64,000 nt of DNA from Sphingomonas hylomeconis (GTDB lineage: Bacteria > Pseudomonadota > Alphaproteobacteria > Sphingomonadales > Sphingomonadaceae), in the NCBI RefSeq assembly GCF_025370105.1, contig NZ_JANQBK010000011.1, forward strand, positions 1 to 64,000. The letters are read 5' to 3'. Positions 32,685-41,798 of the stretch are shown here, in pieces. The stretch's first letter is position 1, and each line of letters opens with the position of its first letter. The notes below the pieces were generated by a model. That model was not told where the DNA came from, searched no databases, and saw only the letters and a list, made by a program, of their open reading frames with translations. Both the position numbers and the translations under genes were made by a program.

Positions 32685-33641
32685 CTATTTGGCGGTCATC
32701 GCATCGGCCATCTCGACGGCATCGTCGATATCCGCGGCGCCGCCCTGATCGCCATCGCTGGTCATGCCGGCCCCGGGGCCCGCGCCGAGATCCACGCCGG
32801 TACGCGGATCGCTGGCCGGATCGGACATCGTCCGCGCCGCCAGCTGCGCCGCCACCTTGGTGTCGTCGCCATCAAGCCCGACCGAGGCGGTGCCGTCGCC
32901 GCCATCGATCGGCATGGTTTCCTCGAGATCGTCGATCCGCTGCCACTGATCGCCCGAATTCCATGGGCCTTCGACATCGCCCTCCCCCTGCGAGGTGTTG
33001 ACGTAGAGATTGGCATATTTCTCGATGCCGGGCAGCTTGCCGGTCGGGAAATTGTTCTCGATCGCGTACAGCGCCTTCTCGAACGATTTCTGGTGCGCCA
33101 CTTCGCGCGTCATCAGGAAACCGAGCGCATCCTTGATGCCGGGATCGTCGGTGATCGCGATCAGGCGTTCATAGACGATCTTGGCGCGCGCTTCGGCAGC
33201 GATGTTGGAGCGCAGATCGGCAGTCGGTTCGCCGCGGCTGTCGATATAGGCAGCCGTCCATGGCACGCCGGCCGAGTCACACAAGGCGGGCCCGCCACCG
33301 AACAGCAATGCGCCCTTGGCCGAGCTGCCGGATGCGCCGATCATGCGGTAGAGCTCGACCTCGTTCTTGGCCGCTTCGGAAAGCTGCGCTTTGACGCCCT
33401 TGTTGAGCATCGCGACGATCGAGCCGATCACTTCGAGATGGCTCAGTTCCTCGGTGGCAATGTCGAGCAGCAGATCCTTGCGGCCGGCATCGTCCTCGCC
33501 CAGCCCTTGCGTGAAATAGCGCATTGCGGCGGCCAGCTCGCCATCGGCACCGCCGAACTGCTCGAGCATCATCGTCGCCAGATGCGGGTTCGGCTCCGAA
33601 ACGCGGACGGTATATTGCAGTCGCTTGTTGTGCATGAACAT
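32685..33641 (-). CDS. Manganese catalase
   Basis: Non-haem dimanganese catalase (318 residues) that decomposes hydrogen peroxide. The ferritin-like core carries ligands in GADGELAAAMRYF, IATEELSHLEVIGSIVAML and REVAHQKSFEKAL, the usual Glu/His set. The C-terminal part beyond residue 230 is acidic and Gly/Asp-rich as in relatives. ATG giving MFMHNKRLQY has GGGAG 8 bases before it. A GGAAC-N17-GGTT promoter lies directly upstream, so expression under the EcfG general stress response is likely. Confidence 0.93.
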   Translation of the reverse strand: MFMHNKRLQYTVRVSEPNPHLATMMLEQFGGADGELAAAMRYFTQGLGEDDAGRKDLLLDIATEELSHLEVIGSIVAMLNKGVKAQLSEAAKNEVELYRMIGASGSSAKGALLFGGGPALCDSAGVPWTAAYIDSRGEPTADLRSNIAAEARAKIVYERLIAITDDPGIKDALGFLMTREVAHQKSFEKALYAIENNFPTGKLPGIEKYANLYVNTSQGEGDVEGPWNSGDQWQRIDDLEETMPIDGGDGTASVGLDGDDTKVAAQLAARTMSDPASDPRTGVDLGAGPGAGMTSDGDQGGAADIDDAVEMADAMTAK

Positions 33642-33671
33642 CGTGACGTCTCCCAGGATATCGGAAGCCCC

Positions 33672-33697
33672 AACCACGCCGCGGCCGGCAACGTTCC
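33672..33697 (-). promoter_or_regulatory. EcfG-type promoter of the manganese catalase gene
   Basis: On the minus strand GGAAC (33697-33693) and GGTT (33675-33672) are 17 bases apart; the EcfG consensus is GGAAC-N16/17-CGTT. The start codon lies about 30 bases downstream. One base of the -10 differs, but position and function fit. Confidence 0.6.
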
Positions 33698-33766
33698 TCC
33701 GAAACGCCGCGCCGCTGACCTCGATCAGCACGAATTAATGGTTATACTACAGAAGCTTAACTTGGA

Positions 33767-35653
33767 TCAGCCGAACAGGCGCTGCATCGAGCGTTCGAGC
33801 ATCACCAGCTGCCACAATGTCCGGCCATGCTCGGCGCGGCCGGCGCGGTGGTCGGCGGCGATCGTCGTGATCGCGGCGGAATCGAACCAGTTGGCCAGCA
33901 CGCGCGACTTGGCCAGCGCCGCCGCCTCGCCTGCCAGCGGCCCGCGGAACCAGGCGCTGATCGGCGTGACGAAACCCATCTTGGGTCGATAGAGGATATC
34001 CGCCGGCAGATAGCGTTCCATCGCCTTCTTCATCAGCCACTTCCCCTGCCCGCGCCTGAGCCGCATCGACACGGGCAGCGTGGCGGCGAATTCGACCAGG
34101 CGGTAATCGAGCAGCGGTTCGCGCGCTTCCAGGCTGACCGCCATGCTGGTGCGATCGGTCTTGGCGAGAATGTCGCCGGGCAGCCAATGCTGGAAATCGG
34201 CATATTGCGCGCGATCGAGCGCATCGCGTGCCGGCGCATCGCGCATCGAGCGCACATAGCGGTCTTCGGCGCGATGGCCGTGCAGCGCGCGCGTCGCCGC
34301 ATCGGAAAAGAGCAAGGCGCGCAGCGCCGGCGTGGTCACGCCGACCGATCGGGCATAGCCTTCCGCCCCGTCCTCGGCGAGTGCCAGCAGCGTCGTCTTG
34401 GCGCGGAGCGGACGCGGCGCCCAATCCGCCTTGGGATAATGCCGCCCCAGCGCGCCGAACACGCGCGCGCGCATCGTCGCCGGCAGCAGTCCGCGAACGC
34501 GTTCCTCGGCATGCTGGAAACGATAGCGGCGATAGCCGGCCAGCGCCTCGTCCGCGCCATCGCCCGACAGGGCGACCGTCACGTTCTCGCGCGCCAGTTC
34601 GCAGACGCGGTAGGTGGCCAGCGCCGAGGCATCGGCGAACGGCTCGTCAAACGCCGCGACCAGCGTATCGATCAGCGCGAAATCGTCCGCCGCGACGACG
34701 CGTTCGCGGTGATCGGTGGCGAAGCGCTGCGCCACCTGGGCGGCATAGCCGCGCTCGTCATGCCCGGCATCGTCGAACCCGATCGTGCAGGTCCTCACCG
34801 CCTTGGACGAGGCCTCGGCCATCAGCGCGACGACCGCCGAACTGTCGACCCCGCCGGACAGGAACGCGCCCAGCGGCACGTCGGCGACCATGCGCGCGCG
34901 CACCGCATCGCGCATCAGCGCGACCAGCTCCTCCTCCAGCGCCCTGGCCGATCCGGTCGCGCGACGCGAAAAGTCCACGTCCCACCAGCGCGACGGCGCC
35001 GGCACCGGCCGGCCGCGCTCGATCAGCAGCGAATGGCCGGCGGCCAGTTTCTTCACGCCGGCGACGATACAGGTGTCGTCGGGCACATAGCCGAACGCCA
35101 TATAATCCTCGATCGCGCGGATCTCGGGTTCGCGGCGCAGCGACGGATGCGCGAGCAGGCCCTTCAGTTCAGACGAAAAGGCCAAAGCGCCATCGGACAG
35201 TTCGGCATAATGGAGCGGCTTCACGCCGAGCCGGTCGCGCGCCAGGAACAGGCATTGCCGCCGGCTGTCGTGCAGCGCGAAGGCGAACATGCCGTTGAGC
35301 TTGTCGAGCATCGCCGGGCCCCACAGTGCCCAGCCGTGCAGCAGCACTTCGGTATCGCCCGAGGTCCTGAACACCGCGCCGCGCGCCTGCAGCTCGTGGC
35401 GCAGCGCGACATAATTGTAGATCTCGCCGTTGAACGTGATGGTCAGCGCGCCGTCAGCGCTCGCCATCGGCTGCGGCGATCCGGCGACGTCGATGATCGA
35501 CAGGCGCCGATGCCCGAGCCCGACGCCGGGGGCGGTCCACACGCCCGATCCATCGGGCCCGCGATGCGCCTGGGCATCGGCCATCGCGCGGATCCGCGCC
35601 GGGTCCACCGGCTTGGGCGTGGTGGGGTAATAGAGGCCGGCGATGCCGCACAT
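33767..35653 (-). CDS. Asparagine synthetase-like amidotransferase of the XrtA locus
   Basis: 628 residues with an N-terminal glutamine amidotransferase domain (nucleophile Cys2 in MCGIAGLYYP, AHRGPDGSGVW) and an asparagine-synthase ATP-binding domain (LSGGVDSSAVVALMAEAS, SGDGADEALAGYRRYR). The XrtA/PEP-CTERM-type amidotransferase family is found in exosortase A exopolysaccharide loci, where it probably amidates a sugar or capsule precursor. It is the last gene of the leftward locus; the 122 bases up to the exosortase gene contain no gene. The glycosyltransferase-type order of the locus supports the assignment. Confidence 0.9.
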   Translation of the reverse strand: MCGIAGLYYPTTPKPVDPARIRAMADAQAHRGPDGSGVWTAPGVGLGHRRLSIIDVAGSPQPMASADGALTITFNGEIYNYVALRHELQARGAVFRTSGDTEVLLHGWALWGPAMLDKLNGMFAFALHDSRRQCLFLARDRLGVKPLHYAELSDGALAFSSELKGLLAHPSLRREPEIRAIEDYMAFGYVPDDTCIVAGVKKLAAGHSLLIERGRPVPAPSRWWDVDFSRRATGSARALEEELVALMRDAVRARMVADVPLGAFLSGGVDSSAVVALMAEASSKAVRTCTIGFDDAGHDERGYAAQVAQRFATDHRERVVAADDFALIDTLVAAFDEPFADASALATYRVCELARENVTVALSGDGADEALAGYRRYRFQHAEERVRGLLPATMRARVFGALGRHYPKADWAPRPLRAKTTLLALAEDGAEGYARSVGVTTPALRALLFSDAATRALHGHRAEDRYVRSMRDAPARDALDRAQYADFQHWLPGDILAKTDRTSMAVSLEAREPLLDYRLVEFAATLPVSMRLRRGQGKWLMKKAMERYLPADILYRPKMGFVTPISAWFRGPLAGEAAALAKSRVLANWFDSAAITTIAADHRAGRAEHGRTLWQLVMLERSMQRLFG

Positions 35654-35775
35654 TCGATCTTATCCCAGCAGTCGCCACGGGGGCATTACAGGATCCACGC
35701 GCGTCAGCCAAACCACTGACAGGTCCAGATCGCTCATGGCCGCGCATCGCCTCCGCGACAAGGCCGGGCTGATCA

Positions 35776-37314
35776 TCAGCGGACAGGCATGCCCGCCGCG
35801 CGGTCCGCGACTTGCTCGACCGGCCCCAGCGCGGCCAGGAACCGCGCCAGCACCGCCCTCGTCTCCACCCCCGGCTGCACCTCGGCCGAAAGGTGCACCG
35901 CCACCGCGCGCTGCGGCCCGCCCAGCAGCTTGGCCTCGAGCGTCGCCAGCTTCACGCGCTTGTCGCTATGCGTCAGCACGTCACCTACCCGGTACCAGGT
36001 CACCACCTGCCGCTCGACCGGGCCCGGCGCGGTGATGCGCATCGCACTGCCGCCGTCGAGATCGGGCAGATTGTCGATCCGCACCCAGATATCGTCTTCG
36101 CGCAGCACCCCGGTGCCGAACGACACCAGTTCCTTGCCCTCGCGCTGGCTGCCATAGACGGCAAGCGCGAGATCGACGGCATTGCCGGCACCGTCGCGGT
36201 AGCGCCCGATCAGATAATGATCGGCGCCGGGATAATAAGGCGACCAGGGCGCGCGCACGCTCATCGCGCTGCGCTGCCAGCCAGGAACCACGGGCAGCGC
36301 GATCGCCTCGGGCAGGACCTGCGCGCGCCCGGCGATCGCCCCCGACCAGGCCGGGAACACCGCGGCGATCGTCAGCACCAGCGCCGCCGCCACCAGCGTA
36401 TCGATCCGCGCGCGTGGCTGATCCTGCAACCGCGCGGGATCGAACACGGCATCGTCCGGCGCGCGATCGAACCAGCGCCAGCCGAGCGCGATCACCGCCG
36501 CCATGACCAGGCCGAAGAACACCCAGCCATAGACGATATGATCCATCCCTGTGGCGCGCTCGACCGAGGTCAGATGCGCGGCATAGATCGTCCCGAACGC
36601 GCGCAGGCCGTTGGCGACGATCGGGACGATCAGCGCGACGAGCATGAAGACCAGCCGGCGGCGCCACGAGACGAAGCAGACATTGGCGACCAGCGTGCCG
36701 TAGGCGATCATCGCGATGACGAACTTCGCGCCCGAACAGGCCTCGGCCACTTCGAAATAGCCGTTGGGAATGGTGATCAGCACGCCATCCACTTCGGCCG
36801 GCACGCCGAACAGATGCAGCAGCGGCATGATCATCTCGACCGTCAACGTCTGCAGCGGCGCTTCCAGTCCTTCGCCGAACGGCACCAGGAACACCGCATA
36901 GCAGAGTGGAAACAGCAGCCCGCGCGCGACGTTCGGCCCGAGCAGCGTCACCACCGCACCCTGCAGCATCATCACCACCCCGAGATGCCGCGCCAGCGCC
37001 ACGCTCGCGGCCTCGCCGAGCAGCCAGCCGAACCCGCCAACCGCCACCAACGCTAGCCCCGGTGCCCATGCCACCGGGGTCAGCGCGGCGAGCTGCGTGC
37101 GGCGCTGCCAGACCAGCCAGGCCAGCACCGGTGTGATGAACAGGCAGTGCCCGAACGTCGTGCTGGTCCACCAGATATGCGCCAGATCGCCGGCATCGCG
37201 GCGGAACAGCGCGATCAGTGCAATCGCCACGCCGGCCAGCACCAGCACATGTCGCCGCCACGTCGCGTCGGTCGTGGGGCGGGCCGTTGCGGCGACGGGC
37301 AGCGCGATTGTCAT
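35776..37314 (-). CDS. xrtA: Exosortase A fused to an EpsI domain
   Basis: 512-residue membrane protein. The first about 300 residues have multiple membrane helices and the exosortase catalytic set: Cys in VAEACSGAKFVIAM, Arg in VANGLRAFGTIYA and His near DHIVYGWVFFG. Exosortases cut and transfer PEP-CTERM proteins. The C-terminal 190 residues (from about 320) form a periplasmic EpsI-type domain (PVVPGWQRSAMSVRAPW, VDLALAVYGSQREGKELVS). Its start overlaps the glycosyltransferase stop as ATGA. No PEP-CTERM substrate protein is found in the window. Confidence 0.93.
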   Translation of the reverse strand: MTIALPVAATARPTTDATWRRHVLVLAGVAIALIALFRRDAGDLAHIWWTSTTFGHCLFITPVLAWLVWQRRTQLAALTPVAWAPGLALVAVGGFGWLLGEAASVALARHLGVVMMLQGAVVTLLGPNVARGLLFPLCYAVFLVPFGEGLEAPLQTLTVEMIMPLLHLFGVPAEVDGVLITIPNGYFEVAEACSGAKFVIAMIAYGTLVANVCFVSWRRRLVFMLVALIVPIVANGLRAFGTIYAAHLTSVERATGMDHIVYGWVFFGLVMAAVIALGWRWFDRAPDDAVFDPARLQDQPRARIDTLVAAALVLTIAAVFPAWSGAIAGRAQVLPEAIALPVVPGWQRSAMSVRAPWSPYYPGADHYLIGRYRDGAGNAVDLALAVYGSQREGKELVSFGTGVLREDDIWVRIDNLPDLDGGSAMRITAPGPVERQVVTWYRVGDVLTHSDKRVKLATLEAKLLGGPQRAVAVHLSAEVQPGVETRAVLARFLAALGPVEQVADRAAGMPVR

Positions 37315-38519
37315 GCCGCGCGCCGCGGCGGTTGCTTGATGCGGAGGCCCATGATCTGGTCGAGCGGCGCGAGCCGTGCCGCCCAGCTATAGCGCTGCTG
37401 CACCTGCGCGCGCGCGCGTTGCCCGAGATCCGCGCCAATCGCGGGATTGCCGAGCAGGATGCTGACCTGTTCCGCCAGTTCGCCGACCGTCTCACCCACA
37501 CGGATCGTGTCCTGATGATCGATGCCCTCCGCGGCGGCAGCGGATGCGACCACCGGCCGCGCCATCGCCATCGCCTCGAGCACCTTGTTCTGCACGCCGC
37601 GCGCGAGTTTCAGCGGGGCGACGACGACCGCGGCGGCGGCGAGCCAGCCGCGTACGTCGGCCACTTCGCCGGTCACGATCACGCCGCGATGCGCTGCAAG
37701 CGCCTTGACCGCCTCGGTCGGGGCGCGGCCGACGATGGCGAACCTGGCGCCCGGATGATCGACCTGGATGTGCGGCAGGATCGTCTCGACGAACCAGGTC
37801 ACCCCCTCGATATTGGGGCGATAATCCATCTGCCCGGTGAACACGATGAGCTGGCCGATCGTATCGATGCGTTTGAACGCCGCCTGCGGATCGAACAGCT
37901 CGGTATCGATCCCGTTCTCGACCGCGAAGACGCGCTCGGCGCCCGTCTTGTGGCGGAACAGCGCCGCCTCCGCCTCGCTGACGAACAGGCTGGCCGTCGC
38001 GGTCTTCGCGACCGCTTTCTCGTATCCGGCGAGCAGGCGCCCCTCGCGCCGCATCATCCATCCGGTCGGCCCCCACGAGCCCTTGCCGTAATCGGCGAAC
38101 TTGGCCGAATCCATGTCGACGAAATCCATCACCACGTCGGCGCGGCGGTGGACCGGGATATATTGCGCCATCTGGCTCGAAAAGACGTAGATCGTATCGA
38201 TCGGATGGCGCGCCAACACCGCATCCACCGCCTGTTGCAGCGGCCGATCGGCAAAGGCGGTGAGCGACACCGGTTTGCGCCGCAGCAGCGCCTGCACCGC
38301 CGCGGTCGCGCGCGATTTGGAACGCCACAGGATCGAGCGATGCCCGGTATAGGGCGCCAGCCCCTCCTTGCGGTTCATGTCGCGCGGATCGTCGGCAAAG
38401 GCGATCAGGTGCACGCGCTTGCGCGCGGCGAGGAATTTGAGGATGTGGAAGCCGCGGATCTTGTCGCCGCGATCGGGCGGATAAGGCACGCGATGTGCCA
38501 GAAACAGGATGTCGCCCAT
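37311..38519 (-). CDS. Glycosyltransferase of the exosortase A locus
   Basis: 402-residue family 4-type glycosyltransferase resembling the PEP-CTERM/XrtA glycosyltransferase group. N-terminus MGDILFLAHRVPYPPDRGDK is characteristic of this group; the C-terminal nucleotide-sugar domain has VFTGQMDYRPNIEGVTWF, FAIVGRAPTEAVKAL and VQNKVLEAMAMARPVVAS. It would add a sugar during lipid-linked repeat-unit assembly. The start codon overlaps the FemAB stop by one base (TAATG), so the genes are closely coupled. Confidence 0.92.
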   Translation of the reverse strand: MGDILFLAHRVPYPPDRGDKIRGFHILKFLAARKRVHLIAFADDPRDMNRKEGLAPYTGHRSILWRSKSRATAAVQALLRRKPVSLTAFADRPLQQAVDAVLARHPIDTIYVFSSQMAQYIPVHRRADVVMDFVDMDSAKFADYGKGSWGPTGWMMRREGRLLAGYEKAVAKTATASLFVSEAEAALFRHKTGAERVFAVENGIDTELFDPQAAFKRIDTIGQLIVFTGQMDYRPNIEGVTWFVETILPHIQVDHPGARFAIVGRAPTEAVKALAAHRGVIVTGEVADVRGWLAAAAVVVAPLKLARGVQNKVLEAMAMARPVVASAAAAEGIDHQDTIRVGETVGELAEQVSILLGNPAIGADLGQRARAQVQQRYSWAARLAPLDQIMGLRIKQPPRRAA

Positions 38520-39598
38520 TACCCCAGTCCCTTGGAGATATGCGGGCCGATCACGTTCGCCGCCCATAACGGCAGCTTCTTCCACATCTCGATCTTCGCC
38601 CGGTAGCGCGGGCTCAGCGGATTGATGTCGCGAAGCATCTCTTGGGAAGCTGCGCGTTTGACATACATCAAGGGTTGCGGCGTGAAACCCCAATTCTTCT
38701 TGAACGCCGCCGGCCCCGTCCCGGCCTTGGAGCGCCCGAAATCGAAGCGCGTGCAGCCCCTGCCCCGGGCATGCGCCATCAGCGCGAAATACATTCGATC
38801 ATTGGCGCGCAGCCCCCGCGCCGCCGCCGTGCCACCACCCCAATAGGGATAGGCGGTGCCGTTGAAATACAGGCTGAGCACGCTGGCGACCGCGGCGCCG
38901 CCCGCGCGCACCGTGAGGATGTCCGCCGCATCGCCGAATTCCGCCAGCACCTCGCGGAACAACGCGGCGGGAAACACCGGCGTGCCCAGATTGCGCACCG
39001 ATTCGGCGTAGACCGCATAATGCGCCTTGCGGTCCCCGGCGCCGCTGCCGATCTCGACGGCGAGATCATTGTCGAGGCTCTTGCGCACCTCCGCGCGCTG
39101 CTTGCGCGGGATCGCAAGCAATTCCGCCTCGTCGCTCGCCGCCAGCGGCCGGACGAAGCCGAGATAGGTGTGTTCGTCGCGGTGCCATTCCGGCCCTTCG
39201 GCCGGGCCGCCGCGCAATTCCAGCGTTGGGCAACGCAGCGCCTGCGCCAGTGCCCATGCGCCGTCGCCGAGCACGCGTATGGCGGCCGGATCCGCCGCCA
39301 GGATCCCGCCATCGACGGCAAAGCCGTTCGACACCAGCGCGCGGCCGAACAGCGGCGAGGCGATTTCGGTCAGCGGCACCATCCCGGCGAGCGAGCCATC
39401 CGCGCGCTCGGCAACCAGCGTATGGCTTTTATGGCCGCACGCCCGCGCCACCGCGACGCTCCATGCCGGCAGGTGAAACGGCGTCGCCGCCGGCTGCACG
39501 CGCACCCAGGCATCGATCCGCGCGCGCTCGGCGGGATCGGCGAGATCGACCGACCGCAACGTCAAGGTCGGGGCCAGCGGTGTTGCCGGCAACGGCAT
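38519..39598 (-). CDS. FemAB-like protein of the exosortase A locus
   Basis: 359 residues with the acyltransferase (GNAT/FemAB) fold: YPYWGGGTAAARGLRANDRM and CTRFDFGRSKAGTGPAAFKKNW are the conserved blocks. This type is found in XrtA loci and may transfer an amino acid or acyl group to the polysaccharide or protein; the true acceptor is unknown. ATG at 39598 is preferred over a GTG two codons upstream that overlaps the previous stop as GTGA. Confidence 0.88.
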   Translation of the reverse strand: MPLPATPLAPTLTLRSVDLADPAERARIDAWVRVQPAATPFHLPAWSVAVARACGHKSHTLVAERADGSLAGMVPLTEIASPLFGRALVSNGFAVDGGILAADPAAIRVLGDGAWALAQALRCPTLELRGGPAEGPEWHRDEHTYLGFVRPLAASDEAELLAIPRKQRAEVRKSLDNDLAVEIGSGAGDRKAHYAVYAESVRNLGTPVFPAALFREVLAEFGDAADILTVRAGGAAVASVLSLYFNGTAYPYWGGGTAAARGLRANDRMYFALMAHARGRGCTRFDFGRSKAGTGPAAFKKNWGFTPQPLMYVKRAASQEMLRDINPLSPRYRAKIEMWKKLPLWAANVIGPHISKGLG

Positions 39599-39600
39599 GG

Positions 39601-40440
39601 TCACGCGAGCCGCTTCCGCGCCTCGGCCACCACCGCGTCCATCCGGCCCCAGTCGTGTCCGGCGATCAGGCCGCGCAGCTTGCCTGCCATCGCCTCCAGC
39701 CGGCTGTAATGCCTCAGCTTCGAGCGCAGCGGCGCATTGCCGACACGCGGCTGGCCGGGATCGATCTCCCAGGGGTGGAAATAGAATATTGCCGGCTGCC
39801 CCTCGCGCGACACCTGACGTACCGCGAAATTCATCAGCTGCGCCGGCAGCAGGCGGAAGAACCCGCCCCCCGTGGCGAGCCTCTTGCCCGGCAGGTCGGC
39901 GACCGTCACCGGCACCTCGATCAGATCGGCACCGGCGATCGGGCGGAAGGCATAGCGCGGCGCTTCCGGCCAGCCATAATGATCATGCGCGATCGGCGCG
40001 ACGCTCGAAGAATAGGCATAGCCCGCGGCGGCGAGCGCCTCGTGCGCCCAGGGCGTACGCTTGTCGATCGAGAAGCTTGGGGCGCGATAGCCGGTCACCG
40101 CCTGGCCGCCGGCATCCTCCAGCGTCTTGCGGGTGCGCGCCAGATCGGCGCGGAACGTGGCCGGATCCATCGTGAACACGCGCTGATGGTCCCAGCCATG
40201 GCTTGCCACTTCGTGGCCGGCATCGGCGATGCGGCGGATCAGCGCGGGATGGCGCGCCGCCACCCAGCCGAGCGTGAAGAACGTCGCCTTGACCCCGCTT
40301 TCGCCGAACAGGGCCAGCACGGCATCGGTATTGCGCTCGACGCGCCGCTCGAGCCCGTCCCAATCGGCCTTGTCGATCACCTTTTCGAACGCGCCGACCT
40401 GGAACCAGTCCTCGACATCGACCGACAGCGCGTGGCGCAT
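39601..40440 (-). CDS. Polysaccharide deacetylase of the exosortase A locus
   Basis: 279 residues. Begins MRHALSVDVEDWFQVGAFEK (the first metal Asp region), with ATFFTLGWVAARHPALI, HEVASHGWDHQRV (metal-binding His residues) and ATGGGFFRLLP, IFYFHPWEIDPGQPR. The DUF3473-type C-terminus is typical of XrtA/PEP-CTERM-associated deacetylases. It would remove N-acetyl groups from the exopolysaccharide. It ends next to the FemAB gene and starts 1 base after the ATPase stop. Confidence 0.92.
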   Translation of the reverse strand: MRHALSVDVEDWFQVGAFEKVIDKADWDGLERRVERNTDAVLALFGESGVKATFFTLGWVAARHPALIRRIADAGHEVASHGWDHQRVFTMDPATFRADLARTRKTLEDAGGQAVTGYRAPSFSIDKRTPWAHEALAAAGYAYSSSVAPIAHDHYGWPEAPRYAFRPIAGADLIEVPVTVADLPGKRLATGGGFFRLLPAQLMNFAVRQVSREGQPAIFYFHPWEIDPGQPRVGNAPLRSKLRHYSRLEAMAGKLRGLIAGHDWGRMDAVVAEARKRLA

Positions 40441-40441
40441 G

Positions 40442-41719
40442 TCAGCGTCCCGCAGCGGCGCGCACCGTCGCGGCATCGGGGCGGGCATCCACCTCGACCC
40501 AATCGACCAGCAAGGTCAGCACGCGACGCAACGCCGCTTCCTGCTCCTCGATGCGGCTTTCGAGCGAAGCGATGCGCTCGCTCAGCGCGGTGTCGACGGG
40601 CGCCGGCGTCTCCGCGACCGGCGCGGGCTCTGGCGCCATCGCGGGCTCGGGCTCTACTGCCAGCTCGGGCTCCGGCACGGCGACGGGGTCGGGCACCGGC
40701 GCGGGCCGGACACGGACCAGCGGGTCCTCGCGCGGCGCGCGGATCGGCAGCGGCTCGCTCGGCGGCGGCACATGGAAGATCGGCCGCGGCCCCTGTACCG
40801 GGGCCTGGACGGGGGACGCTACCGGTTCGGGTGCGGGGGCCGGTTCCGGCTCCGGCTCCCGCAGGGTGAAGGCGGCGGGCGCCACGGCCGGGCGCACCGA
40901 TTCCGGTGCGTCACCGGCGATATCCGCCAGCACGGCGGCGACGATTTCGCTGTCGATCACCGCGGCCTGCTCGATCGCACCGAACAGCAAGACCCGCCCG
41001 GCCAGCTGGTTCAGCCGGCGCGGCACGCCGCCCGAGCCGTGATACAGCGCCTCATAGGCATCGGCGGTGAAGTGCGGATTGTCCTGCCAGCCGACCAGCG
41101 ACAGGCGATGGACCATATAGGGCTGGACTTCCTCGGGCCCCATCGGATCGAGATGGTGCATCGCGATGACCCGCTGACGCAGCTGTTCGAGCCGCTCCGA
41201 GCCATGCAGCCGCTCGCGGAATTCGGGCTGGCCGAGCAGGAAGATCTGCAGCAGCGCATGCCCGCCGGCCTGGAAATTCGACAGCATGCGTAGCTCTTCG
41301 AGGCTCGACACCGGCAGCGCCTGCGCCTCGTCGACGATCAGCAGCGTGCGCTTGCCGCCGCGCGCCATGGCATGCAGCCCGCGTTCGATCGCGGTGAGCA
41401 GCTGCGACTTGGTCAGCCCGGCCGTCTCGACCTCGAGCCCGCCGGCAACCAACCGCAGCAGATCCTCCGCCTCGATCTGCGTCGAGACGATCTTGATGAC
41501 GTGCAGCCGGTCGCGATCGACCGTCGCGGTCAGATGGCCGACCAGCGTGGTCTTGCCCGCGCCGACATCGCCGGTGATGACGATGAAGCCCTCGCCCTGC
41601 GCCAGGCCATAGCCGAGATAGGCCATCGCCTTGCGGTGCGTGGCGGTTTCGAACCAGAATCGCGGATCGGGAGTCAGCTGGAACGGGCGGCCGCTCAATC
41701 CGTAATGGTCGTCGTACAT
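40442..41719 (-). CDS. AAA ATPase of the exosortase A locus
   Basis: 425 residues. Begins MYDDHYGLSGRPFQLTPDPR, the mark of ExeA-like ATPases of this locus; Walker A is GDVGAGKTTLVGHL and Walker B LLIVDEAQALPVSSLEEL. After the AAA domain comes a Pro/Glu-rich segment (about 285-385) and a helical end. The ATPase may organise polysaccharide export or chain-length control. The ATG at 41719 was chosen over a GTG 3 codons upstream. The PEP-like sequence in the linker is not a C-terminal sorting signal. Confidence 0.9.
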   Translation of the reverse strand: MYDDHYGLSGRPFQLTPDPRFWFETATHRKAMAYLGYGLAQGEGFIVITGDVGAGKTTLVGHLTATVDRDRLHVIKIVSTQIEAEDLLRLVAGGLEVETAGLTKSQLLTAIERGLHAMARGGKRTLLIVDEAQALPVSSLEELRMLSNFQAGGHALLQIFLLGQPEFRERLHGSERLEQLRQRVIAMHHLDPMGPEEVQPYMVHRLSLVGWQDNPHFTADAYEALYHGSGGVPRRLNQLAGRVLLFGAIEQAAVIDSEIVAAVLADIAGDAPESVRPAVAPAAFTLREPEPEPAPAPEPVASPVQAPVQGPRPIFHVPPPSEPLPIRAPREDPLVRVRPAPVPDPVAVPEPELAVEPEPAMAPEPAPVAETPAPVDTALSERIASLESRIEEQEAALRRVLTLLVDWVEVDARPDAATVRAAAGR

Positions 41720-41798
41720 CGTCACCACCTTGCACCGGCGTAGCTCGGGTCTACGCCATCATCCTAACCGGAACCGGTTAACCGATCCTTCACCGTCG

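Noticed and set aside
40442-41719. Repeated PEP-like sequence in the XrtA ATPase linker read as a PEP-CTERM signal
   Set aside because: A PEP-CTERM signal lies at the very C-terminus with a following membrane helix and basic tail; this one is internal and lacks them.
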